From Shewanella halotolerans (GTDB lineage: Bacteria; Pseudomonadota; Gammaproteobacteria; Enterobacterales; Shewanellaceae), in assembly GCF_019457535.1 (NCBI RefSeq), contig NZ_CP080417.1, forward strand, positions 3,472,001-3,536,000: 64,000 bases of DNA, read 5' to 3'. Positions 16,468 to 25,784 of the stretch are shown piece by piece. The position numbers and the translations under genes are program-made. The notes beneath the pieces are model-generated. The model did no database searches. It worked only from the letters and a program-made list of their open reading frames with translations, and had not been told where the DNA came from. Within the stretch, counting starts at the first letter, position 1; each line of letters starts with the position of its first letter.

Positions 16468-17406
16468 ATGACCACACTACCTAAGGATATCGCCAACCTA
16501 TCGACGATAAAGACCAAAGGCAAAGGCGCCCTGGTGTTAATCGCCGGCCTGCTTTTCGCCCTCGTCCTGTTCAGCCAGACCATGTACACGGTCGATGAGG
16601 GCCATGTGGGCATCATCAAGCGTTTCGGCCAGGCCACAGAACAGGTCAATCCCGGCCTACACGTGAAGCTCCCCTTCGTCGACAAGGTCGAGGTCTTAGA
16701 GATACGTACCCGCAAGAATGTCGAGAAACTCAACGCCTCGACCCACGAACAGATGCCGGTCACCGCCGAGGTGTCCATCAACTGGACAGTCAATCGCGAC
16801 CAGGCCTTCGACCTGTTTAAGAGCTATGGCGGCCTGAGCCAGTTCGAGTCGCGCATCCTGGACCCTAAGCTAAGATCTGCCGCTAAGGATGCCCTGGCGC
16901 GTTACAAGGCCGAGGAGATCATCCAAAACCGCAGCCGAGTGATCGCCCAGATAGAAGATTTTCTTGTCGAAGAGATGAAGGAGTACCCGGTCAAGCTGGA
17001 CTCCGCCCAGCTAGAAAATCTTGGCCTGCCCCAGAAATATATCCAGTCGATCGAGACCAAACAGACAGAGAAAAACCTCGCCGCCGCCGAGAAACATCGT
17101 CTGGAGCGGCAGAACCTGGAGGCCCAGCGTGAGGTGAACACCGCCAACGCCAAGCGTGACGCCGCCAAGGCCACCGCCGACGGTAAGGCTTACGCCATTC
17201 AGACCGAGGCGATTGCCGAGGCTGAAGCGATTCGCCTGAAGGGTATCGCAGAAGCAGAGGCGATCAAGAAGAAGGCCGAGGCGCTGAGAGAGTCTCAGAC
17301 TCTGGTGGATTATGTGCGTGCCCAGCAGTGGAACGGTCAGATGCCGACCACCATCATGGGCAGCGATCAGAGCGTGCTGTGGAACATGACCAGCAAGAAG
17401 CAGTAA
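16468..17406 (+). CDS. Prohibitin/HflC-like SPFH membrane protein
   Basis: A 312-residue protein with a cytoplasmic N-terminus, one TM at about residues 21-38 and an SPFH/band-7 domain from VDEGHVGIIKRFGQ (about 43) to 190. An Ala/Glu-rich coiled coil follows over 195-280 (EAIAEAEAIRLKGIAEAEAI). Such proteins form large ring or cage assemblies at the membrane and often regulate membrane proteases or lipid microdomains. No partner protease is encoded alongside, so the role here is unknown. A ribosome site AAGGAGAG precedes the ATG, and its own terminator follows at 17456. Confidence 0.88.
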   Translation: MTTLPKDIANLSTIKTKGKGALVLIAGLLFALVLFSQTMYTVDEGHVGIIKRFGQATEQVNPGLHVKLPFVDKVEVLEIRTRKNVEKLNASTHEQMPVTAEVSINWTVNRDQAFDLFKSYGGLSQFESRILDPKLRSAAKDALARYKAEEIIQNRSRVIAQIEDFLVEEMKEYPVKLDSAQLENLGLPQKYIQSIETKQTEKNLAAAEKHRLERQNLEAQREVNTANAKRDAAKATADGKAYAIQTEAIAEAEAIRLKGIAEAEAIKKKAEALRESQTLVDYVRAQQWNGQMPTTIMGSDQSVLWNMTSKKQ

Positions 17407-17455
17407 CAAGAGGAAACAAGCTGCCTCTGCTTGCGCTTTCAAGCCTAACCAACAC

Positions 17456-17483
17456 AAAAAAGCCCGCATCGAGCGGGCTTTTT
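17456..17483. terminator. Bidirectional terminator (SPFH gene / puuB-1)
   Basis: GCCCGC (17462-17467) pairs with GCGGGC (17473-17478), with an A run before and TTTTT after. It serves both the SPFH gene and the convergent pot-puuB operon. Confidence 0.88.
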
Positions 17484-17499
17484 AATGGCTATAACTTGG

Positions 17500-18786
17500 C
17501 TAGACACCCAGCTTGTCGCGCATCGTGTAGTACCAGGCGCCAATAGCCGAGAAAGGCACCTGTAGCAGATGACCGCCCGGGAAGGGGTAATGGGGCAACT
17601 GGGCGAAGGCGTCGAAGCGTTTCGCCTGGCCATTGATGGTCTCGGCCAGTATCTGCCCCGCCAGATGGGTATAGGTCACGCCATGGCCGCTACAGCCCTG
17701 AGAGTAATAGATGTTGCCACCTATACGCCCCACCTGCGGCAGGCGCGACAGGGTCAGCAGGAAGTTACCCGTCCAGGTAAAGTCTATCTTCACATCCTTA
17801 AGCTGCGGGAAGGTCGCCAGCATCTTGGGACGGATGATCGCCTCGATGTTAGCAGGATCCCGCGCGCCATAGACCACGCCGCCGCCATAGATGAGTCGCT
17901 TATCACCCGAGAGCCTGAAGTAATCCAGCAGATAGTTACAATCTTCGACGCAGTAGTCCTGGGGCAGCAGCGAGTGCGCCAGCTCCTCACCAAGCGGCTC
18001 TGTGGTGATCACCTGAGTACCGCAGGGCATAGACTTAGCCTGCAGCTCGGGCAGCAATCCCTTGAGGTAGGCGTTACCGGCGACGATGACAAACTTACAC
18101 TTCACCGAGCCTTCCTGAGTATGCACCACAGGGTTCTCGCCCTGATCGACACGAACAACGGCAGAATCTTCGAAGATCTGTCCGCCCAAGGATTCCACCG
18201 CATCGGCCTCACCCAGCGCCAGGTTGAGCGGATGAATATGACCGCCGCTCTTGTCAAGCAAACCACCGACATAGCGCTCGGTATCCACCACGTCGCGAAT
18301 ACCCTGCTCATCCAGCAGCTCTAAGTGCCCCAGATGACCATGCTTCTCCCACAGCGCCTTCTGCGCCTCGAGATGGCCCATCTGTTTCTTGTTCAGCGCC
18401 GCAAACACGCCGCCATCTTTCAGATCGCACTGGATCTTGTATTTAGCCACCAGCCCCTTGAGGATGCGGCCACCTTCGAAGGCCATCTGACCAAACAACT
18501 TGGCCTGCTCTGTGCCCACAACCTTTTCTATGGTGTCGATATCCCGGCTGAAGCTGTTGACTATCTGCCCGCCGTTACGCCCTGAGGCGCCGAAGCCAAC
18601 CCTGGCGGCTTCCAGTACCGTCACCTTAAAGCCCGCCTCCAGCAGATGGATCGCCGAAGAGAGGCCGGTATAGCCGGCGCCTATGATACAGACGTCGGTC
18701 TCTATGTTATCGCTTAACTTGTCGCGCAGCGCCTTGGTATTGGCAGATGCCGCATAATAGGAATTTGCATGAGGTGTACAGGTCAT
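17500..18786 (-). CDS. puuB: Gamma-glutamylputrescine oxidoreductase PuuB (copy 1)
   Basis: A 428-residue FAD-dependent amine oxidase of the DAO family that oxidises gamma-glutamylputrescine to gamma-glutamyl-aminobutyraldehyde. The dinucleotide motif reads VCIIGAGYTGLSSA near residue 32, followed by ASGRNGGQIV, a hallmark of PuuB/OrdL-like enzymes. Near the C-terminus YYSQGCSGHGVTYTHLAG is the second FAD motif. I prefer the ATG at 18786, which has AGGG eight bases upstream, over a GTG at 18795. It is the last gene after potFGHI on the minus strand (gap about 90 bp), coupling uptake to oxidation. A second, diverged PuuB is encoded at 26517. Confidence 0.88.
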   Translation of the reverse strand: MTCTPHANSYYAASANTKALRDKLSDNIETDVCIIGAGYTGLSSAIHLLEAGFKVTVLEAARVGFGASGRNGGQIVNSFSRDIDTIEKVVGTEQAKLFGQMAFEGGRILKGLVAKYKIQCDLKDGGVFAALNKKQMGHLEAQKALWEKHGHLGHLELLDEQGIRDVVDTERYVGGLLDKSGGHIHPLNLALGEADAVESLGGQIFEDSAVVRVDQGENPVVHTQEGSVKCKFVIVAGNAYLKGLLPELQAKSMPCGTQVITTEPLGEELAHSLLPQDYCVEDCNYLLDYFRLSGDKRLIYGGGVVYGARDPANIEAIIRPKMLATFPQLKDVKIDFTWTGNFLLTLSRLPQVGRIGGNIYYSQGCSGHGVTYTHLAGQILAETINGQAKRFDAFAQLPHYPFPGGHLLQVPFSAIGAWYYTMRDKLGV

Positions 18787-18874
18787 ATCATTCACCCTGA
18801 ATCGTTATAATAATGGCTTGGGTTGACAGGCGCCGCGGCGCGGCCGCCTGTCGTCTTGAGCTAACGCTGCGAGC

Positions 18875-19702
18875 CTAGTCGCTGACCATACGGCTGCGTT
18901 TATCGGCGCGGCGGGCCAGATACCAGGAGATGAAGGCGATCAGCGAGACAATCAGTATGATCAATGTCGCTAAGGCGTTGATCTTAGGCGAAACCCCCAT
19001 GCGCACAGAGGAGAAGACCACCATAGGCAGGGTCGTCGCCCCCGGTCCCGAGGCGAAGCTGGCAATCACCAGGTCGTCCAGCGACAGGCTGAAGGAGAGC
19101 AGCCAACCCGCGATCAGCGCCGGCGAGATCATAGGCACTGTGATATGGAAGAAGGTCTTGAGCGGCGTCGCCCCCAGATCCTGGGCCGCCTCCTCGATAG
19201 ACATATCCAGTTCACGCAGCCTGGATGAGACCACCACGGCCACATAGGCGGCGCAGAAGGTCGAGTGGGCGATCCACACGGTCAACATGCCACGCTCGGC
19301 GGGCCAACCTAACAGGTCTGCCATGTGCACGAATAGCAGCAACAGCGAGAGACCCGTGATCACCTCAGGCATAACCAGGGGCGCAGTGATCATGTTCGAC
19401 AGCGTCATCTTGCCCCATGAGCGGGCGAAGCGCGTCATCACGAAGGCCGCCATGGTGCCGAGGATCACCGCCATGGTGGAGGCGAAGAACGCCACCTTTA
19501 AGCTGGTCGCCACCGCATCGAGGATCTGGTCGTCGCGGAACAGCTCGCCATACCACTTGGCCGAGAAGCCGCCCCAAACCGTCACCAGCTTAGACTCGTT
19601 AAACGAGTAGAAGACCAGGATGAACATGGGCGCGTAGAGGAAAAACATCCCGCCCCAGAGCATCAGGGTGGAGAAACTCAATTTTCTTAGTCTGTTGCTC
19701 AT
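18875..19702 (-). CDS. potI: Putrescine ABC transporter permease PotI
   Basis: A 275-residue inner-membrane permease with six predicted helices. The start MSNRLRKLSFSTLMLWGG at 19702 is chosen because its ATG overlaps the potH stop by four bases (ATGA), a translational coupling. A longer in-frame extension to 19804 would lie within potH. The ABC-contact loop reads EEAAQDLGATPLKTFFHITVP (EAA motif, about residue 175). It works with PotH as the membrane channel. Confidence 0.93.
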   Translation of the reverse strand: MSNRLRKLSFSTLMLWGGMFFLYAPMFILVFYSFNESKLVTVWGGFSAKWYGELFRDDQILDAVATSLKVAFFASTMAVILGTMAAFVMTRFARSWGKMTLSNMITAPLVMPEVITGLSLLLLFVHMADLLGWPAERGMLTVWIAHSTFCAAYVAVVVSSRLRELDMSIEEAAQDLGATPLKTFFHITVPMISPALIAGWLLSFSLSLDDLVIASFASGPGATTLPMVVFSSVRMGVSPKINALATLIILIVSLIAFISWYLARRADKRSRMVSD

Positions 19703-20604
19703 ATCGTCTTCTCCATACTTCTGGACTGATAACGATGGAATAGGGTGATAGGGATGATCAGAAGTGCCAACATCACGATGGCGAGCGACGAAGCGACCGG
19801 CCAATCACGGTTGTTGAAGAACTCCTGCCACAGCACCTTACCTATCATGAGCGAATCAGGACCGCCCAATAGCTCAGGGATCACAAACTCCCCGACCACA
19901 GGAATAAACACCAGCATGGACCCGGCAATCACACCGCCTTTCGACAGCGGCAGCGTTACCTTCCAGAAGGTATTGAGGCTGCGTGAGCCAAGATCCGCCG
20001 CGGCCTCGAGCAAGCTGCCATCGAGCTGTGACAGGTTGGCGTACAGCGGCAAGATCATAAAGGGCAGATAGGTGTAGATGATACCGATATAGACGGCAAA
20101 ATTAGTGTTAAGCATCTGAATCGGCTCGGAGATCACCCCCAGCCACATCAGCAGGTTATTGATCACCCCGTTGTTACTCAAGATACCCATCCAGGCATAC
20201 ACCCGGATAAGGAACGAGGTCCAGGATGGCAACATCACCAAGAGGATCAGCACTGTCTGATGCTGCTTAGGCGCTCTGGCAATGGCATAGGCCATGGGGT
20301 AACCGATTAGCAAACAGCCGATGGTGGTGACACAGGCCATCTTGAGCGAGCCCAAGTAGGCATTGATATAGAGATGATCTTCGAAGATCAGAATATAGTT
20401 GCCCAGATTGAGCATGATCTGCAGCGACTCGTCGGCATATTGATACAAGGCCTCATAGGGCGGAATCGCCACGGCCGGGGTCGACAGACTGATCTTCAGT
20501 ACGATGGCAAACGGCAAGGCAAAGAACATCAGCAGCCAGAAATAGGGCACGCCTATCGTCCAGCACTGCCCCTTGGGCAAACGAAACTTCAATGACTTCT
20601 TCAT
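19699..20604 (-). CDS. potH: Putrescine ABC transporter permease PotH
   Basis: A 301-residue permease that begins with a basic cytoplasmic segment and a helix at about 18-38, with six helices in all. The EAA loop LEAAADLGSRSLNTFWKVTLP identifies it as a MetI-type permease. It pairs with PotI, whose start overlaps its stop, and lies 10 bases after potG. Its sequence (IRVYAWMGILSNNGVINNLL) matches the PotH/PotB class for polyamines. Confidence 0.93.
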   Translation of the reverse strand: MKKSLKFRLPKGQCWTIGVPYFWLLMFFALPFAIVLKISLSTPAVAIPPYEALYQYADESLQIMLNLGNYILIFEDHLYINAYLGSLKMACVTTIGCLLIGYPMAYAIARAPKQHQTVLILLVMLPSWTSFLIRVYAWMGILSNNGVINNLLMWLGVISEPIQMLNTNFAVYIGIIYTYLPFMILPLYANLSQLDGSLLEAAADLGSRSLNTFWKVTLPLSKGGVIAGSMLVFIPVVGEFVIPELLGGPDSLMIGKVLWQEFFNNRDWPVASSLAIVMLALLIIPITLFHRYQSRSMEKTI

Positions 20605-20614
20605 AACGCCCCCG

Positions 20615-21751
20615 TTAAGATCTCAGTACAACGGCACTGGTCGCTTCCCAACTGACGAAGACATCCTCTTCCCAGGTGGGCGAGTCGGCGCGGCGGTCAC
20701 TGTTGGTCATCACAGACTGAATGAGCTGTCCGTTACACAGGCGTATGTAGTAAACCGAGATGCCGCCCAGATAGGCGATATCTTCCACCTTACCGGCGCA
20801 CCAGTTACGCGCATCCTCTGGCTGCTCTCGGCTGATATGGGTCTTCTCGGGACGAATCGCCACCCACACCTGGGTAGTATCCACACTGGTCGACACCCCG
20901 TAACCCACGTAGAAGGGCTGAGGAATGTTGGCCACATTGATCACCACGTGGTCCACCTCATCCTCGACAATGTCCCCCTCGAACAGGTTAACGCTGCCGA
21001 TAAACTCTGCCACCATGCGGTTAGCCGGGCTCTCGTAGATATCCATTGGCGAACCGGTTTGGGCGATCCAGCCATCGTTCATGATGGCGATACGCTCGGC
21101 CATGGTCATGGCCTCTTCCTGGTCATGGGTTACCATCACACAGGTCACCCCAACCGCCTCGAGAATGTCCACCACCTCGAGCTGCATCTGAGTACGGAGT
21201 TTCTTATCCAGCGCCCCCATGGGCTCGTCGAGTAGCAAAAGCTTTGGACGCTTGGCCAGCGAACGGGCCAGAGCCACGCGTTGGCGCTGACCACCTGAGA
21301 GTTGGTTCGGCTTACGCTTGGCGTAAGGCTCCATGTGAACCAGCTTGAGCATCTCTTTCACCCGCTGCTCAATCTCGGCCTTGGGCATCTTGTCCTGCTT
21401 GAGTCCGAAGGCGATATTCTGCGCCACCGTCATGTGTGGAAACAGGGCGTAAGATTGGAACATCATATTAATAGGACGCTCATAGGGCGGCATGTCGGTA
21501 ATGTCTTGCCCATCGAGATAGATGCGTCCCTCTGTCGGCTTCTCAAAGCCGGCCAGCATGCGAAGCAGCGTCGATTTCCCCGAACCTGAGCCGCCAAGCA
21601 ATGCAAAAATTTCCCCACGATTAATATTTAGCGAGACGTCGTCCACTGCACGAACATCGTCAAATAGCTTGCTGACTCTCTCTATCTTCAGCAACACCTC
21701 TCCTTGCGTCTTTGTTGTCGGTTTGTTGGTGACGCCCGAATTGCTAGCCAT
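20615..21751 (-). CDS. potG: Putrescine ABC transporter ATP-binding protein PotG
   Basis: A 378-residue ATPase. The start at 21751 (MASNSGVTNKPTTKTQ) has GGAGAAG upstream and gives the length of E. coli PotG; an in-frame ATG five codons earlier contains this ribosome site and is unlikely. Walker A is GGSGSGKST, the signature LSGGQRQRVALARSLA, and Walker B LLLLDEPMGALD with the switch His in MVTHDQEEAM. The last 120 residues form the TOBE/OB domain typical of the polyamine and sugar importers. It energises PotHI. Confidence 0.94.
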   Translation of the reverse strand: MASNSGVTNKPTTKTQGEVLLKIERVSKLFDDVRAVDDVSLNINRGEIFALLGGSGSGKSTLLRMLAGFEKPTEGRIYLDGQDITDMPPYERPINMMFQSYALFPHMTVAQNIAFGLKQDKMPKAEIEQRVKEMLKLVHMEPYAKRKPNQLSGGQRQRVALARSLAKRPKLLLLDEPMGALDKKLRTQMQLEVVDILEAVGVTCVMVTHDQEEAMTMAERIAIMNDGWIAQTGSPMDIYESPANRMVAEFIGSVNLFEGDIVEDEVDHVVINVANIPQPFYVGYGVSTSVDTTQVWVAIRPEKTHISREQPEDARNWCAGKVEDIAYLGGISVYYIRLCNGQLIQSVMTNSDRRADSPTWEEDVFVSWEATSAVVLRS

Positions 21752-21849
21752 AATACTTCTCCACAAAAAGCACCGCTAAGGCACCTACTGCAATAGTTCA
21801 GATGATCTAAGAAATGGAGGGCAAGCGAACTTGCCCTCGGGTGTAGGCA

Positions 21850-22950
21850 TTACATGCCAGATTTGACTTTGGTCCATACGCGAGTCATGGCGCGCTGGGC
21901 TTTCATCGGACGTACATCGGCCACATACAGGCGTGACAGCACTTCAGGGGTTGGATAGATAGCCGCATCGTTACGGATCTCTTCTTCCACCAGCTCCTGG
22001 GCCGGCACGTTAGGGTTAGCGTACGCCACATAGTTGGTGATAGGGGCAATCACCTCTGGACGTAGCAGGTAGTTGATAAAGGTGTGAGCGTTCTTCACGT
22101 TCTTGGCATCGGCAGGGATCGCCAACATATCGAACCAAAGGTTAGAGCCCTCTTTCGGGATGGCATAGCCGATCACCTGACCGTTCTCAGCCTCTTCGGC
22201 GCGCGCGGCGGCCTGGAAGACGTCACCCGAATAACCGAATGCCACACAGATGTCGCCATTGGCCAGATCGGTAATGTAACGTGATGAGTGGAAATAGGTC
22301 ACGAAGGGACGGATCTTCGCCATCACCTCGCCCGCCTTGGCGTAGTCTTCACTCTTAGTGCTGTTAGGATCCAGCCCCAGGTAGATCATCGCCATCGGCA
22401 GCATCTCGTCGGCGCTGTCCAGCAGCGAGAAGCCACACTTAGCAATCTTCTCGGCATACTTAGGATTGAAAATCAGCTCTAAAGAGTCGACCGGCGCGTC
22501 TTCACCCAGTACCTGCTTCACCTTGGCCTCGTTGTATCCGATACCTGTAGTGCCCCACAAATACGGCACGGCGTGCTCGTTACGTGGATCTGCGGTTTCA
22601 AGCTGCTTCATCAGCTCAGGATTAAGGTTCTTGTGGTTGGTCAGCTGTGACTGATCCAACTTCTGGAAGGCGCCCGCCTTGATCTGCTTAGCCAGGAAGT
22701 TGTTTGACGGCACCACGATATCATAGCCTGAACGACCCGATAGCAGCTTGGCCTCGACCACTTCGTTGCTATCGAACACATCGTAGATCACCTTGATGCC
22801 CGTCTCTTTCTCGAAATTAGCCAAGGTATCTTCGGCAATATAATCAGACCAGTTATAGACCCTAACCACCTCTTCAGCACTGGCGACAGAGCTTGCAAAT
22901 ACTCCGGCGGTGACCAGAGCGAGTGTTGTCATTTTCTTTAAAAGCTTCAT
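21850..22950 (-). CDS. potF: Periplasmic putrescine-binding protein PotF
   Basis: A 366-residue periplasmic binding protein with a signal peptide (MKLLKKMTT..., cleavage near VASA-EE at about residue 25). The mature start VVRVYNWSDYIAEDTL and the motif PYLWGTTGIGYN are diagnostic of PotD/PotF polyamine-binding proteins. An AAGGAGAT ribosome site lies just before the ATG. It is the first gene of potFGHI-puuB. The substrate is put as putrescine from its operon with puuB; spermidine or other diamines cannot be excluded from sequence. Confidence 0.9.
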   Translation of the reverse strand: MKLLKKMTTLALVTAGVFASSVASAEEVVRVYNWSDYIAEDTLANFEKETGIKVIYDVFDSNEVVEAKLLSGRSGYDIVVPSNNFLAKQIKAGAFQKLDQSQLTNHKNLNPELMKQLETADPRNEHAVPYLWGTTGIGYNEAKVKQVLGEDAPVDSLELIFNPKYAEKIAKCGFSLLDSADEMLPMAMIYLGLDPNSTKSEDYAKAGEVMAKIRPFVTYFHSSRYITDLANGDICVAFGYSGDVFQAAARAEEAENGQVIGYAIPKEGSNLWFDMLAIPADAKNVKNAHTFINYLLRPEVIAPITNYVAYANPNVPAQELVEEEIRNDAAIYPTPEVLSRLYVADVRPMKAQRAMTRVWTKVKSGM

Positions 22951-23227
22951 GCTATCTCCTTGTTAGCTTGCCAGTAGTCTGATGATTACTGCCATTGCAT
23001 TGCCGCTTGTGACGGCTTTCATTGTTATTATTGCCAATGCTACAGCTTACAACTGCATCGAACCTGTTTAACATTCATCGCTAGTGTAAAATCGAATAAT
23101 TTCACCATCAATATGAATTTATATCTAATTACACCGGTTAGTTACCCATGACTCAACCAGGGGGTTAATTCCCCGGCAATCTTGCTTCATATTGTCGCCA
23201 GCCCTGCCCCAAACTGGTGCAGAGTGG
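22951..23227. other. potF upstream region
   Basis: A 277-bp gap between puuA and potF on the same strand. It should hold the potF promoter and the puuA transcript end. I see only a short GGGG...CCCC hairpin at about 23161-23174 after puuA and no clear copy of the PuuR-like box found elsewhere in the island. Confidence 0.4.
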
Positions 23228-24577
23228 CTAAACGGTCAACAGCAGGAACTCACGTTCCCATGAGCTGATCACCCGGCGGAAGTTTTCCAGATCCGCCTGC
23301 TTCACCGCGATATATCCTGTGGTGAAGGTGTCACCCAGATATTCCCTCACCGCCGAACTTTCCGACATCACCGCCAGCGCCTCTTCTAGAGTCAGCGGCA
23401 GGCTGATCCCCTGACGATTCTCGTTGGCGCGTCCCTGTACCGGCGTCGATGGCTTCACATCTTCCACCATGCCCATGTAACCACACAACAGCGTGGCGGC
23501 GATGGCCAGGTAGCTGTTGGCATCGGCACCTGCGATACGGTTCTCGATACGACGGTTCTGGGGTGACGACTCGGGGATCCGCAGACCACAGGTGCGGTTC
23601 TCATCGCCCCACTCCAGATTCACCGGCGCAGAGGTGCCCGGCAGGAATCGTCTGAAGGAGTTGACGTTCGGGGCCATCAGAGGTAACAACTCGGGAATAT
23701 ACTTCTGCAGGCCGCCTATGTAGCACAGGAACTTAGCACTTTTCGTGCCGTCCTCATTGGTAAAGATGTTCTTGCCCGTCTTGATATCCACCACACTCTG
23801 GTGAATATGCATGGCACTGCCCGGCTCGTCGGTGACTGGCTTAGCCATAAAGGTGGCGCAAACGTCATGCTTGAGGGCCGCCTCACGCAGGGTACGCTTA
23901 AACACAAACACCTGATCCGCCAGCGACAGGGCATCACCATGGCTGAAGTTGATCTCCATCTGGGCCGTGCCCTCTTCGTGGATCAAGGTATCAATATCCA
24001 GCCCCTGGGCCTCGCACCAGTCATACATATCTTCGAACAGCGGGTCATACTCGTTGGCGGCGTCGATAGAAAACGACTGACGGCCCGATTCCTTGCGGCC
24101 ACTGCGGCCCACGGGTGGAATCAATGGCATATCAGGATCTGAGTTTCTATGGGTCAGATAGAACTCCATCTCGGGAGCGATCACCGGCTTCCAGCCCTTA
24201 TCTTCATAGAGTTTGAGCACCTTCTTGAGCAGGTTACGGGGCGACAATTCTATCGGGTTCCCCATCTTATCGAAGGTGTCGTGGATCACCTGGGCGGTAG
24301 CTTCGACCGTCCAGGGCAACATGAATACTGCATTTTCATCGGGCACACACACGAAGTCGATATCCGCCTTGTCCAGCAGGCTGTCATACAGGTCGTCATC
24401 CACATAGTCGCCGGTCACGGTCTGCAGCAACACACTCTCGGGCATACGCATTCCCTTCTCGTCGATAAACTTATCGACTGGCGCAATTTTGCCGCGGGCG
24501 ATACCTGTCATATCGCTGATGACACACTCGACCTCGGTGATCTTATTGGCTTTCAAATAATCGATTAACTTCTTCAT
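23228..24577 (-). CDS. puuA: Gamma-glutamylputrescine synthetase PuuA
   Basis: A 449-residue enzyme of the glutamine synthetase superfamily that ligates glutamate to putrescine using ATP, the committing step of the Puu pathway. The catalytic region shows QMEINFSHGDALSLADQ, the ammonium/amine-site block KPVTDEPGSAMHIHQS, and the ATP-binding stretch NSFRRFLPGTSAPVNLEWG followed by NRTCGLRIPES and RRIENRIAGADANSYLA. The N-terminal MRMPESVLLQTVTGDY is characteristic of PuuA and the Pseudomonas PauA/SpuI enzymes rather than GlnA. It begins 3 bases after puuD ends, so puuD-puuA form an operon. Confidence 0.9.
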   Translation of the reverse strand: MKKLIDYLKANKITEVECVISDMTGIARGKIAPVDKFIDEKGMRMPESVLLQTVTGDYVDDDLYDSLLDKADIDFVCVPDENAVFMLPWTVEATAQVIHDTFDKMGNPIELSPRNLLKKVLKLYEDKGWKPVIAPEMEFYLTHRNSDPDMPLIPPVGRSGRKESGRQSFSIDAANEYDPLFEDMYDWCEAQGLDIDTLIHEEGTAQMEINFSHGDALSLADQVFVFKRTLREAALKHDVCATFMAKPVTDEPGSAMHIHQSVVDIKTGKNIFTNEDGTKSAKFLCYIGGLQKYIPELLPLMAPNVNSFRRFLPGTSAPVNLEWGDENRTCGLRIPESSPQNRRIENRIAGADANSYLAIAATLLCGYMGMVEDVKPSTPVQGRANENRQGISLPLTLEEALAVMSESSAVREYLGDTFTTGYIAVKQADLENFRRVISSWEREFLLLTV

Positions 24578-24580
24578 GCT

Positions 24581-25345
24581 TCACTGTCTCTTTCGTTGAG
24601 CTGCTCTGGCTTGGCAGGCTTGACTAAAGGCGCTAAAAATCGAGCGGTAGAAAGGGTTCTCTAACACCTTCCATTCGGGGTGGAACTGCACCCCCAGCGC
24701 AAAATTTTTCGCATCTTTGACCGAAAACGCCTCGATTAATCCATCGGGGGCATAGGCTTCTGGCCGCAATCCAACACCCAAACGGTCAACACCTTGAGTG
24801 TGCACAGAGTTCACCTCTGCCAAATTGCGGCCCCAAGCCTCGTGGAGCAATCCCCCCGGTTCTATCTTCAACGGATGAGACAGGCCATATTGCACCCCGA
24901 CGTCTGCCGTCTTGTCTTCTCTGTGTTCAATATAATCGCCAACTTCATGCAATTTCTGATGCAGGCTGCCGCCGTACACCACATTCATCTCCTGAAATCC
25001 CCGGCAGATGGCCAGCACAGGCACGCCGGCGTCAATCGCCGCCTTCAGCAGCGGCAGATTGGTCGCGTCGCGCTTGGGATCATGTAGGGTATCTGGGTCA
25101 CTCGCCACACCGTCGTAGTGGTGGGGCTCGATATTGGAGGGCGAACCGGTGAACAGCAGGCCATCGAGTCTGGGCAATATCGTCTCGGCCGGGCAATGGC
25201 CAAGCGCGGGGATCACCAAGGGCCAGCCTTGGGTGGCATCGGCAATACCCAGCAGGTATTTCTCGCCAACGATATTGAATGGGTGCAGGCCTATCTGTTG
25301 ATTACAGGCCGTAACACCGATAACAGCAAGTCCTTCATCGGACAT
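24581..25345 (-). CDS. puuD: Gamma-glutamyl-GABA hydrolase PuuD
   Basis: A 254-residue class I glutamine amidotransferase-like hydrolase that releases GABA (or another omega-amino acid) from its gamma-glutamyl conjugate. The nucleophile Cys is in VLAICRGFQEMNV (about residue 118) and the catalytic His-x-Glu is in GVQFHPEWKV near residue 227. LFTGSPSNIEPHHY is the family's oxyanion region. It is the first gene of the puuDA operon. Candidate PuuR operators lie 40-100 bp upstream. Confidence 0.9.
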   Translation of the reverse strand: MSDEGLAVIGVTACNQQIGLHPFNIVGEKYLLGIADATQGWPLVIPALGHCPAETILPRLDGLLFTGSPSNIEPHHYDGVASDPDTLHDPKRDATNLPLLKAAIDAGVPVLAICRGFQEMNVVYGGSLHQKLHEVGDYIEHREDKTADVGVQYGLSHPLKIEPGGLLHEAWGRNLAEVNSVHTQGVDRLGVGLRPEAYAPDGLIEAFSVKDAKNFALGVQFHPEWKVLENPFYRSIFSAFSQACQARAAQRKRQ

Positions 25346-25784
25346 AGTTCACCTTTAGCTTTGTTGCGTCTTCTTATAGTTATAGCAATGAACAGACTTC
25401 AATCAATGTTCATTTTTTCACACACTACACTGAAATAATGAACGAGGCAATAGGCCGCTGAAAACAAAATATACAATAGAATAACAATTAGAATAAAACC
25501 CAATTAAAACAACATTAAAAGGCAATTAAAATTAATGTAAAGCCAAAAATAGGCGAAAATCAGCTCACGGCTTTTGTGAACCAGCTCCCACAGAAAAGTC
25601 CGCTTAAGATTTTTACTCGGCGGCCTTAATGGACAAAATTATTTACAAAAAGGCGCAGGAGTGACTCGGCCTCATGGCATGAAAAAAGCTCACACGCGGC
25701 GGCGCAGAGAGTGTCACAGGAGTTTTAGTAAAACGGAAGGGGTTTGAGAGGCCGGGCGACGCCCAGCCTAACAGGAATGCTTAG
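25346..25784. other. Gene-free puuD upstream region
   Basis: The 439 bp between puuR and puuD contain no gene. 25387-25444 carries PuuR-like boxes, 25440-25560 is very AT-rich, and 25753-25765 has a GGGCG/CGCCC hairpin that may end the puuR transcript. The stretch 25620-25740 shows nothing I recognise. Confidence 0.5.
25387..25444. promoter_or_regulatory. Candidate PuuR operators upstream of puuDA
   Basis: AATGAACA at 25387-25394 and its inverted copy TGTTCATT at 25407-25414 form one dyad. AAATAATGAACG at 25433-25444 is a second half-site. These resemble the E. coli PuuR box as I recall it (AAAATATAATGAACA). Binding is inferred. Confidence 0.55.
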
